NCBI GenBank assembly: GCA_051745395.1
Contig: JBNJEA010000042.1
Span: forward strand, 1 to 22,644
DNA: 22,644 nucleotides
Direction of reading: 5' to 3'
Origin: JBNJEA01 sp051745395
Lineage (GTDB): Bacteria > Desulfobacterota > Desulfobacteria > Desulfobacterales > Desulfosalsimonadaceae
The position numbers and the translations under genes are program-made. Positions 1 to 7,882 of this stretch are shown here, piece by piece. A model generated the notes under the pieces. The model saw nothing but the letters and a program-made list of their open reading frames with translations, had not been told where the DNA came from and did no database searches. Every line of letters starts with the position of its first letter. The stretch's first letter is position 1.

Positions 1-74
1 CACCTTAAACCTTACACCTTTACCTTACACCTGGAACCTTAAACCTTGAACCTTACACCCTAAACCTTATACCC
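1..74. repeat. Degenerate 7-nt tandem array (consensus MACCTTA)
   Basis: About ten and a half imperfect 7-nt units of the type AACCTTA or CACCTTA run from the window edge to position 74, with one 6-nt unit at 22-27 and variants such as CACCTGG and CACCCTA. The array probably continues upstream of the window. It ends 11 nt before the first possible start codon of the methyltransferase gene and leaves no Shine-Dalgarno sequence there. It is unrelated in sequence to the 8-nt array at the other end of the window. Function unknown. Confidence 0.8.
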
Positions 75-85
75 AAATCTTTCTT

Positions 86-1567
86 ATGCCCCAATCCCGA
101 AAACCATCCACTGCCAAAAACGGCCGCAACCGCGACGCCATGGACAATCTGCTGCGGCGCTCGGGGATCGTTTTGCCCCAATCCCAGCTCGATGCGCTCT
201 GGTCGTACCACAAACTGCTGCGCCGGTACAATCCCGATCTAAACCTGACCCGCATTCACAATTTCGCCAACATGGTGATCAAGCTCTACGTGGACTCGAT
301 TTTGCCCGGGAAAATGATCGATCTGCCCTCGCCCCTGCTCGATATCGGTTCCGGGCCCGGCATGCCGGGCATTCCGTTGAAAATCGCATTTCCCGATCTG
401 CAGGTCATTTTGGCCGAAAGCCGGCAGAACCGGGCGGATTTTCTGCAAACCGTCACCCGGACCCTGGCCCTGGAAAACGTTTCCGTGGTCGGCCACGGCA
501 TCACCCCGAAATACCGGCAGCCCGTCTCCGGGGTCATCACCCGGGCCGTGGAGCACATCGACAAAACATTGGCCCGCATCGAGGGCTGTCTGGCCGAAAA
601 CGGCCTGGCCGTTTTCATGAAGGGGCCCCGGTGCGACGACGAAGTCGATCGGGCCGTCGCCCGTTTCGGCGACCGCTATGAACTCGTAAAAAACCAACCC
701 TATCAAATCCCCCATTCGCCGCATCATCGCCGGCTGGTAGTGTTCCGGCGCACCGATGCGCCCCTGTGGGGCAAAAAGGCCGACGCCATGACCAGACACC
801 GTTTCCGGGCCATTGACAGCGAGCAGAACCCGACCTACAAGGACCTGAAAAAACTGTTGACCGGCCGGGGCATCAAGAAGCAGCAAAAGGCCATTATCGC
901 CGGGGCCAAACAGGTCGCCGAAGTCATCGGAAACTTTCCGAAACGCTGCGAAGCCTGGATTTCCAAGGCCGACCAACCCCCGCCGCCCGCCGGTGCGCCG
1001 GATCGGATGGCCTGGTATCAGCTCTCCGCCGATTTGTTTTCTGAACTCGACGTCAACGGCACCCATGCGCCCCTGCTGCTGATCAACACCCCGGAAATCG
1101 GGACATGGCGGGGCAAAGACGGTTTCCTGCCCGGATGCAGCGTGCTTGTCGCCTTCCAGGACCCGGAAAATGTCGGCACGATCATCCGCTCGGCGGTTGC
1201 TTTCGGCGCAAGACGCATTATTTTGCTTTCCGAAAGCGCCCACCCCTATCACCCGAAAGCAATCCGGGCCTCCGGCGGCGCCGTGCTGCATGCCGAACTC
1301 TCCGAAGGACCGTCGATCGGAAATCTGCCGGCCGAGCTGCCCCTCGTCTGCCTGTCCGGCGAGGGCACCGACATTGCCGATTTCAAATTTCCGGAGGCCT
1401 TCGGCCTGCTGCCGGGGGTGGAGGGCACGGGTTTGCCGGCGCAGTTAAGAGACCGGGCCGTATCCATTCCGATCAGCGACGCGGTGGAATCGCTCAATGG
1501 GGCCACGGCCGCCGGTATTGCGCTGTATTTATGGGCCAGCTCGACAAAGCGGGGACAATCGGAATGA
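86..1567 (+). CDS. Fusion of RsmG-type 16S rRNA methyltransferase and SpoU/TrmH-type RNA methyltransferase
   Basis: The protein is 493 aa with two methyltransferase halves. Residues 20-222 match RsmG (GidB), which makes m7G527 in 16S rRNA: NLTRI (53-57), the SAM-binding stretch LLDIGSGPGMPG (84-95) and an acidic residue in ESRQNRADFL. Residues about 240-285 resemble a SpoU substrate-binding domain (SEQNPTYKDLKKLL). Residues 355-485 are a SpoU knotted domain with all three motifs: motif 1 DPENVGTIIRSA (N362), motif 2 LLPGVEGTGLP (441-451) and motif 3 IPISDAVESLNGATAAG. SpoU enzymes methylate ribose 2'-O; the target here cannot be predicted. RsmG alone is about 210 aa and SpoU proteins about 250 aa, so both are close to full length. 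The reading frame is uninterrupted. No Shine-Dalgarno is visible at ATG 86; ATG 140 (residue 19) is an equally plausible start. Its stop overlaps the next start (ATGA). Confidence 0.9.
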   Translation: MPQSRKPSTAKNGRNRDAMDNLLRRSGIVLPQSQLDALWSYHKLLRRYNPDLNLTRIHNFANMVIKLYVDSILPGKMIDLPSPLLDIGSGPGMPGIPLKIAFPDLQVILAESRQNRADFLQTVTRTLALENVSVVGHGITPKYRQPVSGVITRAVEHIDKTLARIEGCLAENGLAVFMKGPRCDDEVDRAVARFGDRYELVKNQPYQIPHSPHHRRLVVFRRTDAPLWGKKADAMTRHRFRAIDSEQNPTYKDLKKLLTGRGIKKQQKAIIAGAKQVAEVIGNFPKRCEAWISKADQPPPPAGAPDRMAWYQLSADLFSELDVNGTHAPLLLINTPEIGTWRGKDGFLPGCSVLVAFQDPENVGTIIRSAVAFGARRIILLSESAHPYHPKAIRASGGAVLHAELSEGPSIGNLPAELPLVCLSGEGTDIADFKFPEAFGLLPGVEGTGLPAQLRDRAVSIPISDAVESLNGATAAGIALYLWASSTKRGQSE

Positions 1568-3285
1568 ACCCGATGTTTCTGCCCACCACCAGAGAAGAAG
1601 TCCGGGCCCTGGGCTGGGACGCACTCGATGTCATCCTGGTCACCGGAGATACCTATATCGACTCATCCTATATCGGCGTGGCGGTCATCGGAAAGGTCCT
1701 GCTCAATGCCGGCTGGCGAGTCGGCATCATCGCCCAGCCGGATGTCTCCGGCGGAAAAGACATCGCCCGCCTGGGCGAGCCGGCGCTGTTCTGGGCGGTG
1801 ACGGCCGGGTGCATGGATTCGATGATCGCCAACTACACGCCGACGAAAAAGCCGAGAAAAAACGATGACTTGACCGCCGGCGGGCAAAACACCCGGCGCC
1901 CCGACCGGGCCACCATCGTCTATACCAACCTCATCCGCCGGTATTTCAAAAACACCGCCCCGATTGTCCTTGGCGGCATCGAGGCCAGCCTCCGGCGCAT
2001 CTCCCACTATGATTTCTGGTCCAACACCGTCCGGCGCTCGATTTTATTTGACGCCAAGGCCGATGTCCTGGTCTACGGCATGGGCGAAAAAACCGTGATC
2101 GAACTGGCCCGCCGGCTGCGGGCCGGCACCGCCATCACCGATCTGCGAGGCATCTGCTATATTGCCAAAGAAAAACCAAAAGACTTTATCGAGTTGGCGG
2201 CCCATGACCGGGTCAAAGAGGACGTTTCCGAATTTCAGGCCATGTTCGCCCGGTTTTACGAAAACAACGACCCGGTCCGTGCCCGGGGGCTGGTTCAGCG
2301 CCAGGACACCCGCTACCTTGTCCACAATCCGCCGCAGCCCCTGCCCGATAGCAAGACCCTTGACCGGATCCACGAAGCCGGATATGCGCGGGAGGCGGCT
2401 CCTTTTTACCGTCAGGCCGGCCCCGTGCGGGCGCTTGAAACCATCCGGTTTTCCATCATCACCCACCGGGGCTGCTACGGGCAGTGCCATTTCTGTTCCA
2501 TTGCCGTGCACCAGGGCTGCACCATTGTGGAACGCAGCGAGGCTTCCATTGTAAAAGAAGCCGAGCAGCTCACCCGGCATCCCGCATTCCGGGGCGTCAT
2601 CGCCGACGTCGGCGGACCGACGGCCAACATGTACGGCATCGAATGCGAACGGAAAAAAGAAAAGGGCCACTGCCAGAAAAGGCGCTGCTTGACGCCGAAG
2701 CCGTGCAAACACCTGCCGGTCGACCACGGCCGCCAGTTGCGGCTGCTGGAACGGCTCCGAGACATCGAAGGCGTCAAAAAAGTCTTTATCGGCTCGGGCA
2801 TCCGGCATGACATGATCGTCGCAGACCCGCACTGCGGCGAGCGGTATCTCGAAGCGCTGATCGGCCACCATATTTCGGGCCAGCTCAAAATCGCCCCGGA
2901 GCATGCATCCGACCATGTCCTTGCGCTCATGGGCAAACCCGGGATCGAAGTCACCCGGCAGTTTATTTCCCGGTATTATCAAAAAACCCGGGAGTTGAAC
3001 AAAAAACAGCATCTGACCTGCTATTTCATTGCCGCCCACCCGGGATGCAGCATGGCGGAGATGCATGAATTAAAAGACTTTGTCCGCCGGGAGCTCAAAT
3101 TTAGACCCGAGCAGGTCCAGGTCTTTACCCCCTCGCCGTCGACCGTGGCCACCCTGATGTATTACACCCAGCGGTCCTTTCCCGATAACCGGCCCATCTA
3201 CGTGGAAACCGCTGCGGAGAAAAAAGAAAAACAAAAGCAGGTCATTACCGGCGGCACCCCTAAAAAACCCCGCAGCCGCGGATAG
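1564..3285 (+). CDS. YgiQ family radical SAM protein (UPF0313)
   Basis: This 573-aa protein matches the YgiQ family of radical SAM enzymes, whose reaction is not established. The start ATG at 1564 overlaps the upstream stop in an ATGA arrangement, so the two genes are probably translationally coupled; a longer in-frame extension back to 1105 lies inside the methyltransferase and is rejected. The N-terminal region (DVILVTGDTYIDSSYIG, near residue 22) is typical of YgiQ. The radical SAM cluster motif CxxxCxxC is C304, C308 and C311. It is followed by a family-type insertion rich in Cys and Lys (KKEKGHCQKRRC). The C-terminal half carries IAPEHASDHVLALMGKPG and FTPSPSTVATLMYYTQ, both characteristic of the family. 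The C-terminus is short and basic. The pairing with an RNA methyltransferase is seen here, but a functional link is only inference. Confidence 0.93.
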   Translation: MNPMFLPTTREEVRALGWDALDVILVTGDTYIDSSYIGVAVIGKVLLNAGWRVGIIAQPDVSGGKDIARLGEPALFWAVTAGCMDSMIANYTPTKKPRKNDDLTAGGQNTRRPDRATIVYTNLIRRYFKNTAPIVLGGIEASLRRISHYDFWSNTVRRSILFDAKADVLVYGMGEKTVIELARRLRAGTAITDLRGICYIAKEKPKDFIELAAHDRVKEDVSEFQAMFARFYENNDPVRARGLVQRQDTRYLVHNPPQPLPDSKTLDRIHEAGYAREAAPFYRQAGPVRALETIRFSIITHRGCYGQCHFCSIAVHQGCTIVERSEASIVKEAEQLTRHPAFRGVIADVGGPTANMYGIECERKKEKGHCQKRRCLTPKPCKHLPVDHGRQLRLLERLRDIEGVKKVFIGSGIRHDMIVADPHCGERYLEALIGHHISGQLKIAPEHASDHVLALMGKPGIEVTRQFISRYYQKTRELNKKQHLTCYFIAAHPGCSMAEMHELKDFVRRELKFRPEQVQVFTPSPSTVATLMYYTQRSFPDNRPIYVETAAEKKEKQKQVITGGTPKKPRSRG

Positions 3286-3343
3286 AAAAAACCCGCGGCG
3301 GACCGCGCGGAGACGAATGCCGACAGGGAAGGCCAACAAGGGG

Positions 3344-3372
3344 TTGCCCGGACACCGGATCGCCGTTATAAT
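3344..3372 (+). promoter_or_regulatory. Putative sigma70-type promoter of the lipoprotein gene at 3438
   Basis: The -35 box TTGCCC (3344-3349) and a perfect -10 box TATAAT (3367-3372) are separated by 17 nt. The predicted transcript would start near 3379, about 59 nt upstream of ATG 3438. The following stretch is AT-rich compared with the surrounding coding DNA. Confidence 0.6.
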
Positions 3373-3437
3373 ACGCACCGATTAATAAAAAATAGTCCCA
3401 TTTTTTCCCAACCCTCTTTGCTGAAAAGGAAAAAATC

Positions 3438-4223
3438 ATGAAACGATTCGTTAGCCTCATCGCCGCGGCCTTGCTGGTTGCCGGTGCCGGCTGCCAACTC
3501 TTTACCGTCCCCATGTCGGCCACCTATTCGTTGAGCCAGGGCATTGCCGTTGGCGGATCGGCCCAGCCCTACCTCGTCTATTCCGACATCGGCCTGAAAA
3601 AGTTAAACAATCAGCTCAAAGAAGACAACGCCCCGGTCACCCTGGCAGACACGTATGCCGCCGCCTATAACCACAATTTTGAAAAAGCGCTGCCGGACGG
3701 CGAAACCGGCAAAATTGCCGGCAACATGAAAGAGGCCACCCGGTATTTCCAAAAAATCCTGGCAGCCGAAGGGGTGAAAAATCCGGAAAACTACCTGCTC
3801 ACCATCATCGAAACCGCCCAGACCAGCGGGTTTACCCTGTTGGCCGCCGTATACCGGCCGATGGATACAATCACCGTTAAGAAAAAGCTCGACCCCACCA
3901 ACAAAGAGACCTTACAACCCGGGCAAACGGATTACTATATGCCCTATCGCAGCACGGCCGACGGCCGGCGGCTCGATACCGTCTACGACTGGGCCGCGGT
4001 GCCCAACGACTGCTTTGCCGCCCAGAGCCAGCAGGCTATTTTGATGACCCTGTCGGCCAACAAAGTCATCGAGGAGCAGGTCTCTGCCGACTACTGGGCC
4101 GCCGAACAAAAATGGCTGGCAGGCAATTACATGGCCGTGGTCACCAGCCAGGATGAAAACGTCTGCGGTGCCATGGGCATAGAGGAAGGATCGATGGTTG
4201 AGACCCGCCGGGACGAAAGCTGA
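3438..4223 (+). CDS. Putative lipoprotein, function not recognised
   Basis: The 261-aa product starts with a signal-peptide-like segment (two basic residues, then a hydrophobic run to about residue 18) ending in GAGC with Cys19. This is a weak lipobox because Gly rather than Leu sits at -3. The mature part is soluble, has no recognised catalytic motif and is predicted to be periplasmic or outer-membrane anchored. The start ATG 3438 is preceded by a purine-rich AAAAGGAAAAAA stretch that can act as a Shine-Dalgarno. The gene is monocistronic behind its own promoter and converges with the Slp-type lipoprotein gene. I do not recognise the family: features seen are an Ala/Gly-rich leader, an aromatic-rich middle (TDYYMPYRS) and a C-terminal acidic tail. 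The protein, rather than the reverse-strand frame at 3912-4232, is favoured because of the signal peptide, promoter and ribosome-binding site. Confidence 0.75.
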   Translation: MKRFVSLIAAALLVAGAGCQLFTVPMSATYSLSQGIAVGGSAQPYLVYSDIGLKKLNNQLKEDNAPVTLADTYAAAYNHNFEKALPDGETGKIAGNMKEATRYFQKILAAEGVKNPENYLLTIIETAQTSGFTLLAAVYRPMDTITVKKKLDPTNKETLQPGQTDYYMPYRSTADGRRLDTVYDWAAVPNDCFAAQSQQAILMTLSANKVIEEQVSADYWAAEQKWLAGNYMAVVTSQDENVCGAMGIEEGSMVETRRDES

Positions 4224-4262
4224 CACGCTCAATTGGCAAACGGCATTGTTTCTGCGGCGCCG

Positions 4263-4805
4263 TCACCAGCGGTAAGGAGGATAGGGGCCGTATCGGTACC
4301 GGTAATACGGGGCCAGCCGCGGATAATAAGGGTCGTAATAATACGCCGGGGGGTCTTGCCGTTTTTGCCACAGGTGAATTTCCCGGGCCTTGATTTTGGG
4401 CATCTCATACGTAAATTCCCCGATCTTTGCCGTTTGCCGGCCCAGCACCTTTCCGGCCACCGTAATTTTGCGGCCCTTTTTATACACCGCCGGATCCAGA
4501 AAACCGTCATCGACCACCATGAACCGGCCACCGGATTTGTCCCTCGCCTCGGGTTGGTCGCGGTGGCCCAGCGGGGCCTGGAGTACCACCAGGCGGGTCT
4601 GGTCAGCAAGGTTTCGGGTTTTTAAAATATATCCCCCGAAAATCACGGTGTTGCCTTCATAGGCCGAAGTATTGCGCTGTATGGCCGCAAAGGAGGTGTC
4701 ATCGGTAATCGCTTCCTGCCGGAGATTTTTGGAAACAACGGAGCATCCGGAAAAAAGAATCAATACCAAGGCCCAGATCCAAAGCGGCCCTATCCTTGCC
4801 TGCAT
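4263..4805 (-). CDS. Slp family outer-membrane lipoprotein (copy 1, Tyr/Pro-rich tail)
   Basis: The product of 180 aa has a signal peptide (residues 1-20) and a lipobox LFSGC with Cys21, so it should be a lipid-anchored envelope protein. The core contains IFGGYILKTRN, SGGRFMVVDDGFLDPAVY and KKGRKITVAGKVLG, as in the Slp family of starvation- or stress-inducible outer-membrane lipoproteins, whose precise function is unknown. The last 25-30 residues are very rich in Tyr and Pro (PPAYYYDPYYP and similar), also seen in Slp relatives. ATG 4805 was chosen because it places the signal peptide at the N-terminus and has AGGACA about 7 nt upstream; the open frame continues to 5054 without a plausible leader. 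A good promoter lies upstream at 4930-4958. A paralogue lies at 15067-15570. Confidence 0.87.
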   Translation of the reverse strand: MQARIGPLWIWALVLILFSGCSVVSKNLRQEAITDDTSFAAIQRNTSAYEGNTVIFGGYILKTRNLADQTRLVVLQAPLGHRDQPEARDKSGGRFMVVDDGFLDPAVYKKGRKITVAGKVLGRQTAKIGEFTYEMPKIKAREIHLWQKRQDPPAYYYDPYYPRLAPYYRYRYGPYPPYRW

Positions 4806-4929
4806 GGGTGTCCTGTCCTGCCAATTTGGGGTCCTGATTGCCAAAAGGGTTTGCCCTTTACACGATGTGCAAAATTTCTGTGCAGCCGGCGGCTGCGAAA
4901 ACCACAAATGGTTTTGCCGGTACCCTTTA

Positions 4930-4958
4930 AATATAACGCCCGTATTCGGATCAGACAA
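4930..4958 (-). promoter_or_regulatory. Putative sigma70-type promoter of the Slp-type gene
   Basis: Read on the minus strand, the -35 box TTGTCT (4958-4953) and the -10 box TATATT (4935-4930) are separated by exactly 17 nt. The leader to ATG 4805 would be about 115-120 nt. Confidence 0.55.
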
Positions 4959-5100
4959 ACGAGCGACCGCATTTTTCCCGCCCGTGACTACAAAGAGAAA
5001 TCTAGGTGCAAAAAAGTTTTCCGAGTCTCCGACGTTTTGCCTCCGACCCGGCATTCCTCTGCCCGCCTTGTATATGGCAACAGAAAAACGGCTAAACCCA

Positions 5101-5129
5101 TTGCTTTCACATGCTTTACATATTATTCT
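5101..5129 (+). promoter_or_regulatory. Candidate promoter of the RND efflux operon
   Basis: TTGCTT (5101-5106) and TATTCT (5124-5129) are separated by 17 nt in an AT-rich patch. The match is moderate. The leader to ATG 5232 would be roughly 95 nt, and the ATG at 5139 without a Shine-Dalgarno would then fall inside it. Confidence 0.35.
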
Positions 5130-5231
5130 ATCAACTGAATGAAAAAAGAACAGAACTCGGTCTTACCGAATACTGAAAACGCCCATTACCAAACCATTCG
5201 CCGGCATATCGGTCGAGCAGGGAAAACTGAC

Positions 5232-6716
5232 ATGGACTCCACTTCAAAACCTCTGACCATCGGTTTATGCGGTTTATGGATACTGAGCATTTCGGCTTTT
5301 TTGATCGGCCTCTATGGCTGCGGCCCCTCGCATCGCTACAACTACGAAAAGATCCGGAAGGAATACGCCGGTGTGGTTTCCAAAACCACGGACCGGACCG
5401 ACGGCTCGGAAAAGAGCTTCTCCGGTGACGACCTTGACACGCCCCTGACAATGCAAGATGTCATCGGCATCACCCTGAAAAACAACCCGGATGCAGGGCG
5501 CGCGTCCTGGCGCATCGAACGCTCGCAGGCCATGCTGGCGCTTGCCGATACGGCCTTCTGGCCCGCGGTGGGTTTTTACACCGAATACATGCAGGGCGAC
5601 GCCCCCTCGGCCTACCTGTTTAAAAAAATCGACCAGCGCATGCTGCCGCAACAGACGGTCAATTTCAACGATCCGGGCTGGTTTGAAAACTTTGAATCCG
5701 GGCTCCGGGCAAAGATAAATCTCTTTAACGGCGGCAAGGACTACCTGGGCATGAAAATGGCCGAAAAGGACCTGGCCGCATCCCGCCTGGATCGGAAAAA
5801 AATCGAAAACGAACTCACCGCCCAGGCCATTCGCGCCTTCTATGATGCCGTGGCCGCCAGACAATTCATCCGCATCGCTGAAGAATCCGTGGCCGCAGTA
5901 TCCGAACAACTGCGCATAACAAAAGTACACCATGAAGGCGGCAGCGCGACCAAAGCCGAAGAGCTGTCGCTGAAAGTCCGACTGGCGAGGGCCCGGGAGC
6001 AGGTGGTCGAAAGCACCAACCGCTATCAACTCGCCCTGGCCTCCATAGCCCACCTCATGGGCCTTGATCCGTCGGTGTTGGCTGAAAGAAAAAACCCCTT
6101 GACCGCCGAAAAGCATCAACTGCCGGAAATTCCCGATACATACGAAAGCGGCATAATCCACGCCCTGCAACACCGGCCGGAGCTGGCCAAAATCCGAAAG
6201 CAACTGGTCAAGTCCCGCATGGGACTGGATGCGGCCAAAAGCGCCTATTTGCCCAGCGTAGACCTTATGGGAAAATACTACTTCGACGACGCCAATTTCG
6301 ACTACGATAGCGGACGGGAAAACTGGACCACCGCACTGACACTCAACTGGGATTTGTTTGCCGGCTTTTCCCGCGGCGCCCGGGTCAGTGCAGCCGATGC
6401 CATGGTAAAAGAAATGCTTGCCGCCGACCGGCAGGCGACTTTGGGGGTCAAACTCGAGGTCAAAAGCGCTTACCTGAACAAAGAAGAGGCCCGGTCCCGC
6501 TACGAGGTGGCCGAAAGCAGCGTCGCGGCCGCAGAAGAGTCCTATCGCCTGGTCAAACAGCATTACAAGGGCGGTGCGGTGACCATCACGCGCTACCTGG
6601 AAGCCGAGCTGGACCGCAACCGGGCCCGCACCCGGGCCACGGCGGCCTATTATGACAAAATCAAGGCCGCGGCCGAAGTCGGCCGGGCAGTGGGAATGTG
6701 GAGCGAAAAGCCATGA
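5232..6716 (+). CDS. TolC/OprM-type outer-membrane efflux lipoprotein
   Basis: The 494-aa product is the outer-membrane channel of a tripartite RND pump. The chosen start ATG 5232 gives a signal peptide followed by GLYGC (Cys30), so the channel is probably lipid-anchored like OprM or CusC. The open frame begins at 5139, but that start lacks a Shine-Dalgarno and would add 31 residues before the signal peptide; AGGG lies about 9 nt before 5232. Two outer-membrane efflux repeats are visible: TMQDVIGITLKNNPDAGRA with the long helices that follow, and the second half with ALQHRPELAKIRKQL, AAKSAYLPSVDLMGKYYF and TLNWDLFAGFSRGARVSAA. The gene is first in the operon and overlaps the adaptor gene by 4 nt (ATGA). 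Confidence 0.92.
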   Translation: MDSTSKPLTIGLCGLWILSISAFLIGLYGCGPSHRYNYEKIRKEYAGVVSKTTDRTDGSEKSFSGDDLDTPLTMQDVIGITLKNNPDAGRASWRIERSQAMLALADTAFWPAVGFYTEYMQGDAPSAYLFKKIDQRMLPQQTVNFNDPGWFENFESGLRAKINLFNGGKDYLGMKMAEKDLAASRLDRKKIENELTAQAIRAFYDAVAARQFIRIAEESVAAVSEQLRITKVHHEGGSATKAEELSLKVRLARAREQVVESTNRYQLALASIAHLMGLDPSVLAERKNPLTAEKHQLPEIPDTYESGIIHALQHRPELAKIRKQLVKSRMGLDAAKSAYLPSVDLMGKYYFDDANFDYDSGRENWTTALTLNWDLFAGFSRGARVSAADAMVKEMLAADRQATLGVKLEVKSAYLNKEEARSRYEVAESSVAAAEESYRLVKQHYKGGAVTITRYLEAELDRNRARTRATAAYYDKIKAAAEVGRAVGMWSEKP

Positions 6717-7882
6717 TCAACAAAAAACGGCTCGTCATCTTTTCCATCATCGGTTGCGTTGTCATCGTGGCTGCAGTGGGAATGTTCCGGCTGTTTACCG
6801 GGGGCAAAGTCGGCCCCGGTAAGGTCTCCGCCCCGGACAAAGCCGCAGCCGCTTCGGCAAAGACCACCGCACCGGTGACCGTTAAAAGCGTCACCCAGTG
6901 GCATGATGCAGTGGGCACCATCGAACCCCGGGCCCAGGCCCGCATCGAACCCCAGTTGGCCGCCCAGGTCAACGCGGTACGGGTCACCGCCGGTGATTCG
7001 GTAAAAAAGGGACAGGTGATCGTCACGCTCGATGACCGGCAGATGCGGACCAAACTCTTGCATGCCCGGCAGTCCTTGAAAAATGCCGCATCTCAAAAAG
7101 AACAGGCCCGCCAGGCTGTAAACGCCGCCGAAGCCGCCTTTTCCGAAGCAAAATCCGCCTATGAACGGATCCGGAAATTCTACGAAAAAGAAGCCGCCAC
7201 CGAGTCGGAACTCGAGCAGGCCCGATCGCGGTTTCTGCAGGCCCGGGCCGGCTTGAAACGGGCCAAAGACGGGCTGGAAGGAGCCAAAGCCGGCATCCGC
7301 ATGGCAGAACAAATGGTGGTCGAGGCCGAAATCACTTTGGGATACACCAAAATCAAGGCCCCGACAGACGGCGAAATTTTAAAGCGCCTTGTCGATCCGG
7401 GCGATATGGCCATGCCGGGCAAACCCCTGCTGCTGCTTCGCACCGCCAGGGGCCTGCGACTGGAAGCCCACGTCCGGGAAAGCCTTGTCGGCAAGGTCCG
7501 GCCCGGAAAAACCTTGAAGGTACAACTGATCACCCTGGGCAAAACCGTCGATGCGAAAGTCGAAGAACTCATCCCCTATGCCGACCCCAAGACCCGGACG
7601 TTTCTGGTCAAAGCCGCCCTGCCCCCGGATATCTCTGGCATTTATCCCGGCATGTACGCCAAACTCCGGATTCCCTCCCGCCAAGTCCGGATGATCCTCG
7701 TGCCGCAACGGGCCGTGCGCCAGGTCGGCCAGCTCGAACTGGTGACCGTCAAGACCCCGGAGGGCTGGCAGAGCCGATACATCAAAACCGGCAGCCGGCA
7801 TGACAAGCAGGTGGAAGTGCTGTCCGGGTTGAGCGGAGACGAGACGGTGCGGGTAAAGGAGCGCAATTCCAATGACGGATAA
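6713..7882 (+). CDS. RND efflux periplasmic adaptor subunit (membrane fusion protein)
   Basis: The 389-aa AcrA/MexA-type adaptor links the inner-membrane pump to the outer-membrane channel. A single N-terminal membrane segment covers about residues 7-27, with no lipobox Cys in the right place, so it is probably anchored by the helix. The two lipoyl half-motifs are VNAVRVTAGDSVKKGQVI and APTDGEILKRLVDPGD, flanking an Ala/Glu/Arg-rich coiled-coil hairpin. A beta-barrel region follows (GLRLEAHVRESLVGKVRPG, then DPKTRTFLVKAAL). ATG 6713 was chosen over GTG 6698 because GGAG sits 9 nt upstream and the start overlaps the upstream stop as ATGA. The 3' end overlaps the pump gene by 11 nt, consistent with coupled translation. 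Confidence 0.93.
   Translation: MINKKRLVIFSIIGCVVIVAAVGMFRLFTGGKVGPGKVSAPDKAAAASAKTTAPVTVKSVTQWHDAVGTIEPRAQARIEPQLAAQVNAVRVTAGDSVKKGQVIVTLDDRQMRTKLLHARQSLKNAASQKEQARQAVNAAEAAFSEAKSAYERIRKFYEKEAATESELEQARSRFLQARAGLKRAKDGLEGAKAGIRMAEQMVVEAEITLGYTKIKAPTDGEILKRLVDPGDMAMPGKPLLLLRTARGLRLEAHVRESLVGKVRPGKTLKVQLITLGKTVDAKVEELIPYADPKTRTFLVKAALPPDISGIYPGMYAKLRIPSRQVRMILVPQRAVRQVGQLELVTVKTPEGWQSRYIKTGSRHDKQVEVLSGLSGDETVRVKERNSNDG

Larger units (their letters stand above)
4806..5231. other. Divergent intergenic region between slp-type gene and RND efflux operon
   Basis: This 426-nt stretch separates two divergent transcription units. It holds one good minus-strand promoter (4930-4958) and one weaker plus-strand promoter (5101-5129). 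Open frames crossing it (for example 4672-5142 on the plus strand) have no ribosome-binding site, no recognisable protein signature and overlap the lipoprotein gene antisense, so I do not call a gene. I saw no clear operator palindrome, riboswitch or regulator gene; the efflux operon has no adjacent TetR or MarR gene in this window. Confidence 0.6.

Noticed and set aside
1..74. Telomere-like CCCTAAA-type repeats as a sign of eukaryotic sequence
   Set aside because: The units vary, the adjoining gene is bacterial and similar short-period arrays occur at the other end, so a bacterial intergenic repeat is the simple reading.
239..1291. Long minus-strand open frame inside the methyltransferase gene
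   Set aside because: It mirrors the codon structure of the plus-strand gene, has no recognisable family or Shine-Dalgarno, and the plus-strand protein has clear motifs throughout.
3270..3310. Terminator after the YgiQ gene
   Set aside because: GC-rich complementary stretches (GCCGCGG with CCGCGGC) can pair, but no T run follows, so an intrinsic terminator is not supported.
4672..5142. 156-aa plus-strand frame spanning the intergenic region before the efflux operon
   Set aside because: It begins inside the antisense strand of the Slp gene, has no ribosome-binding site and no family signature.
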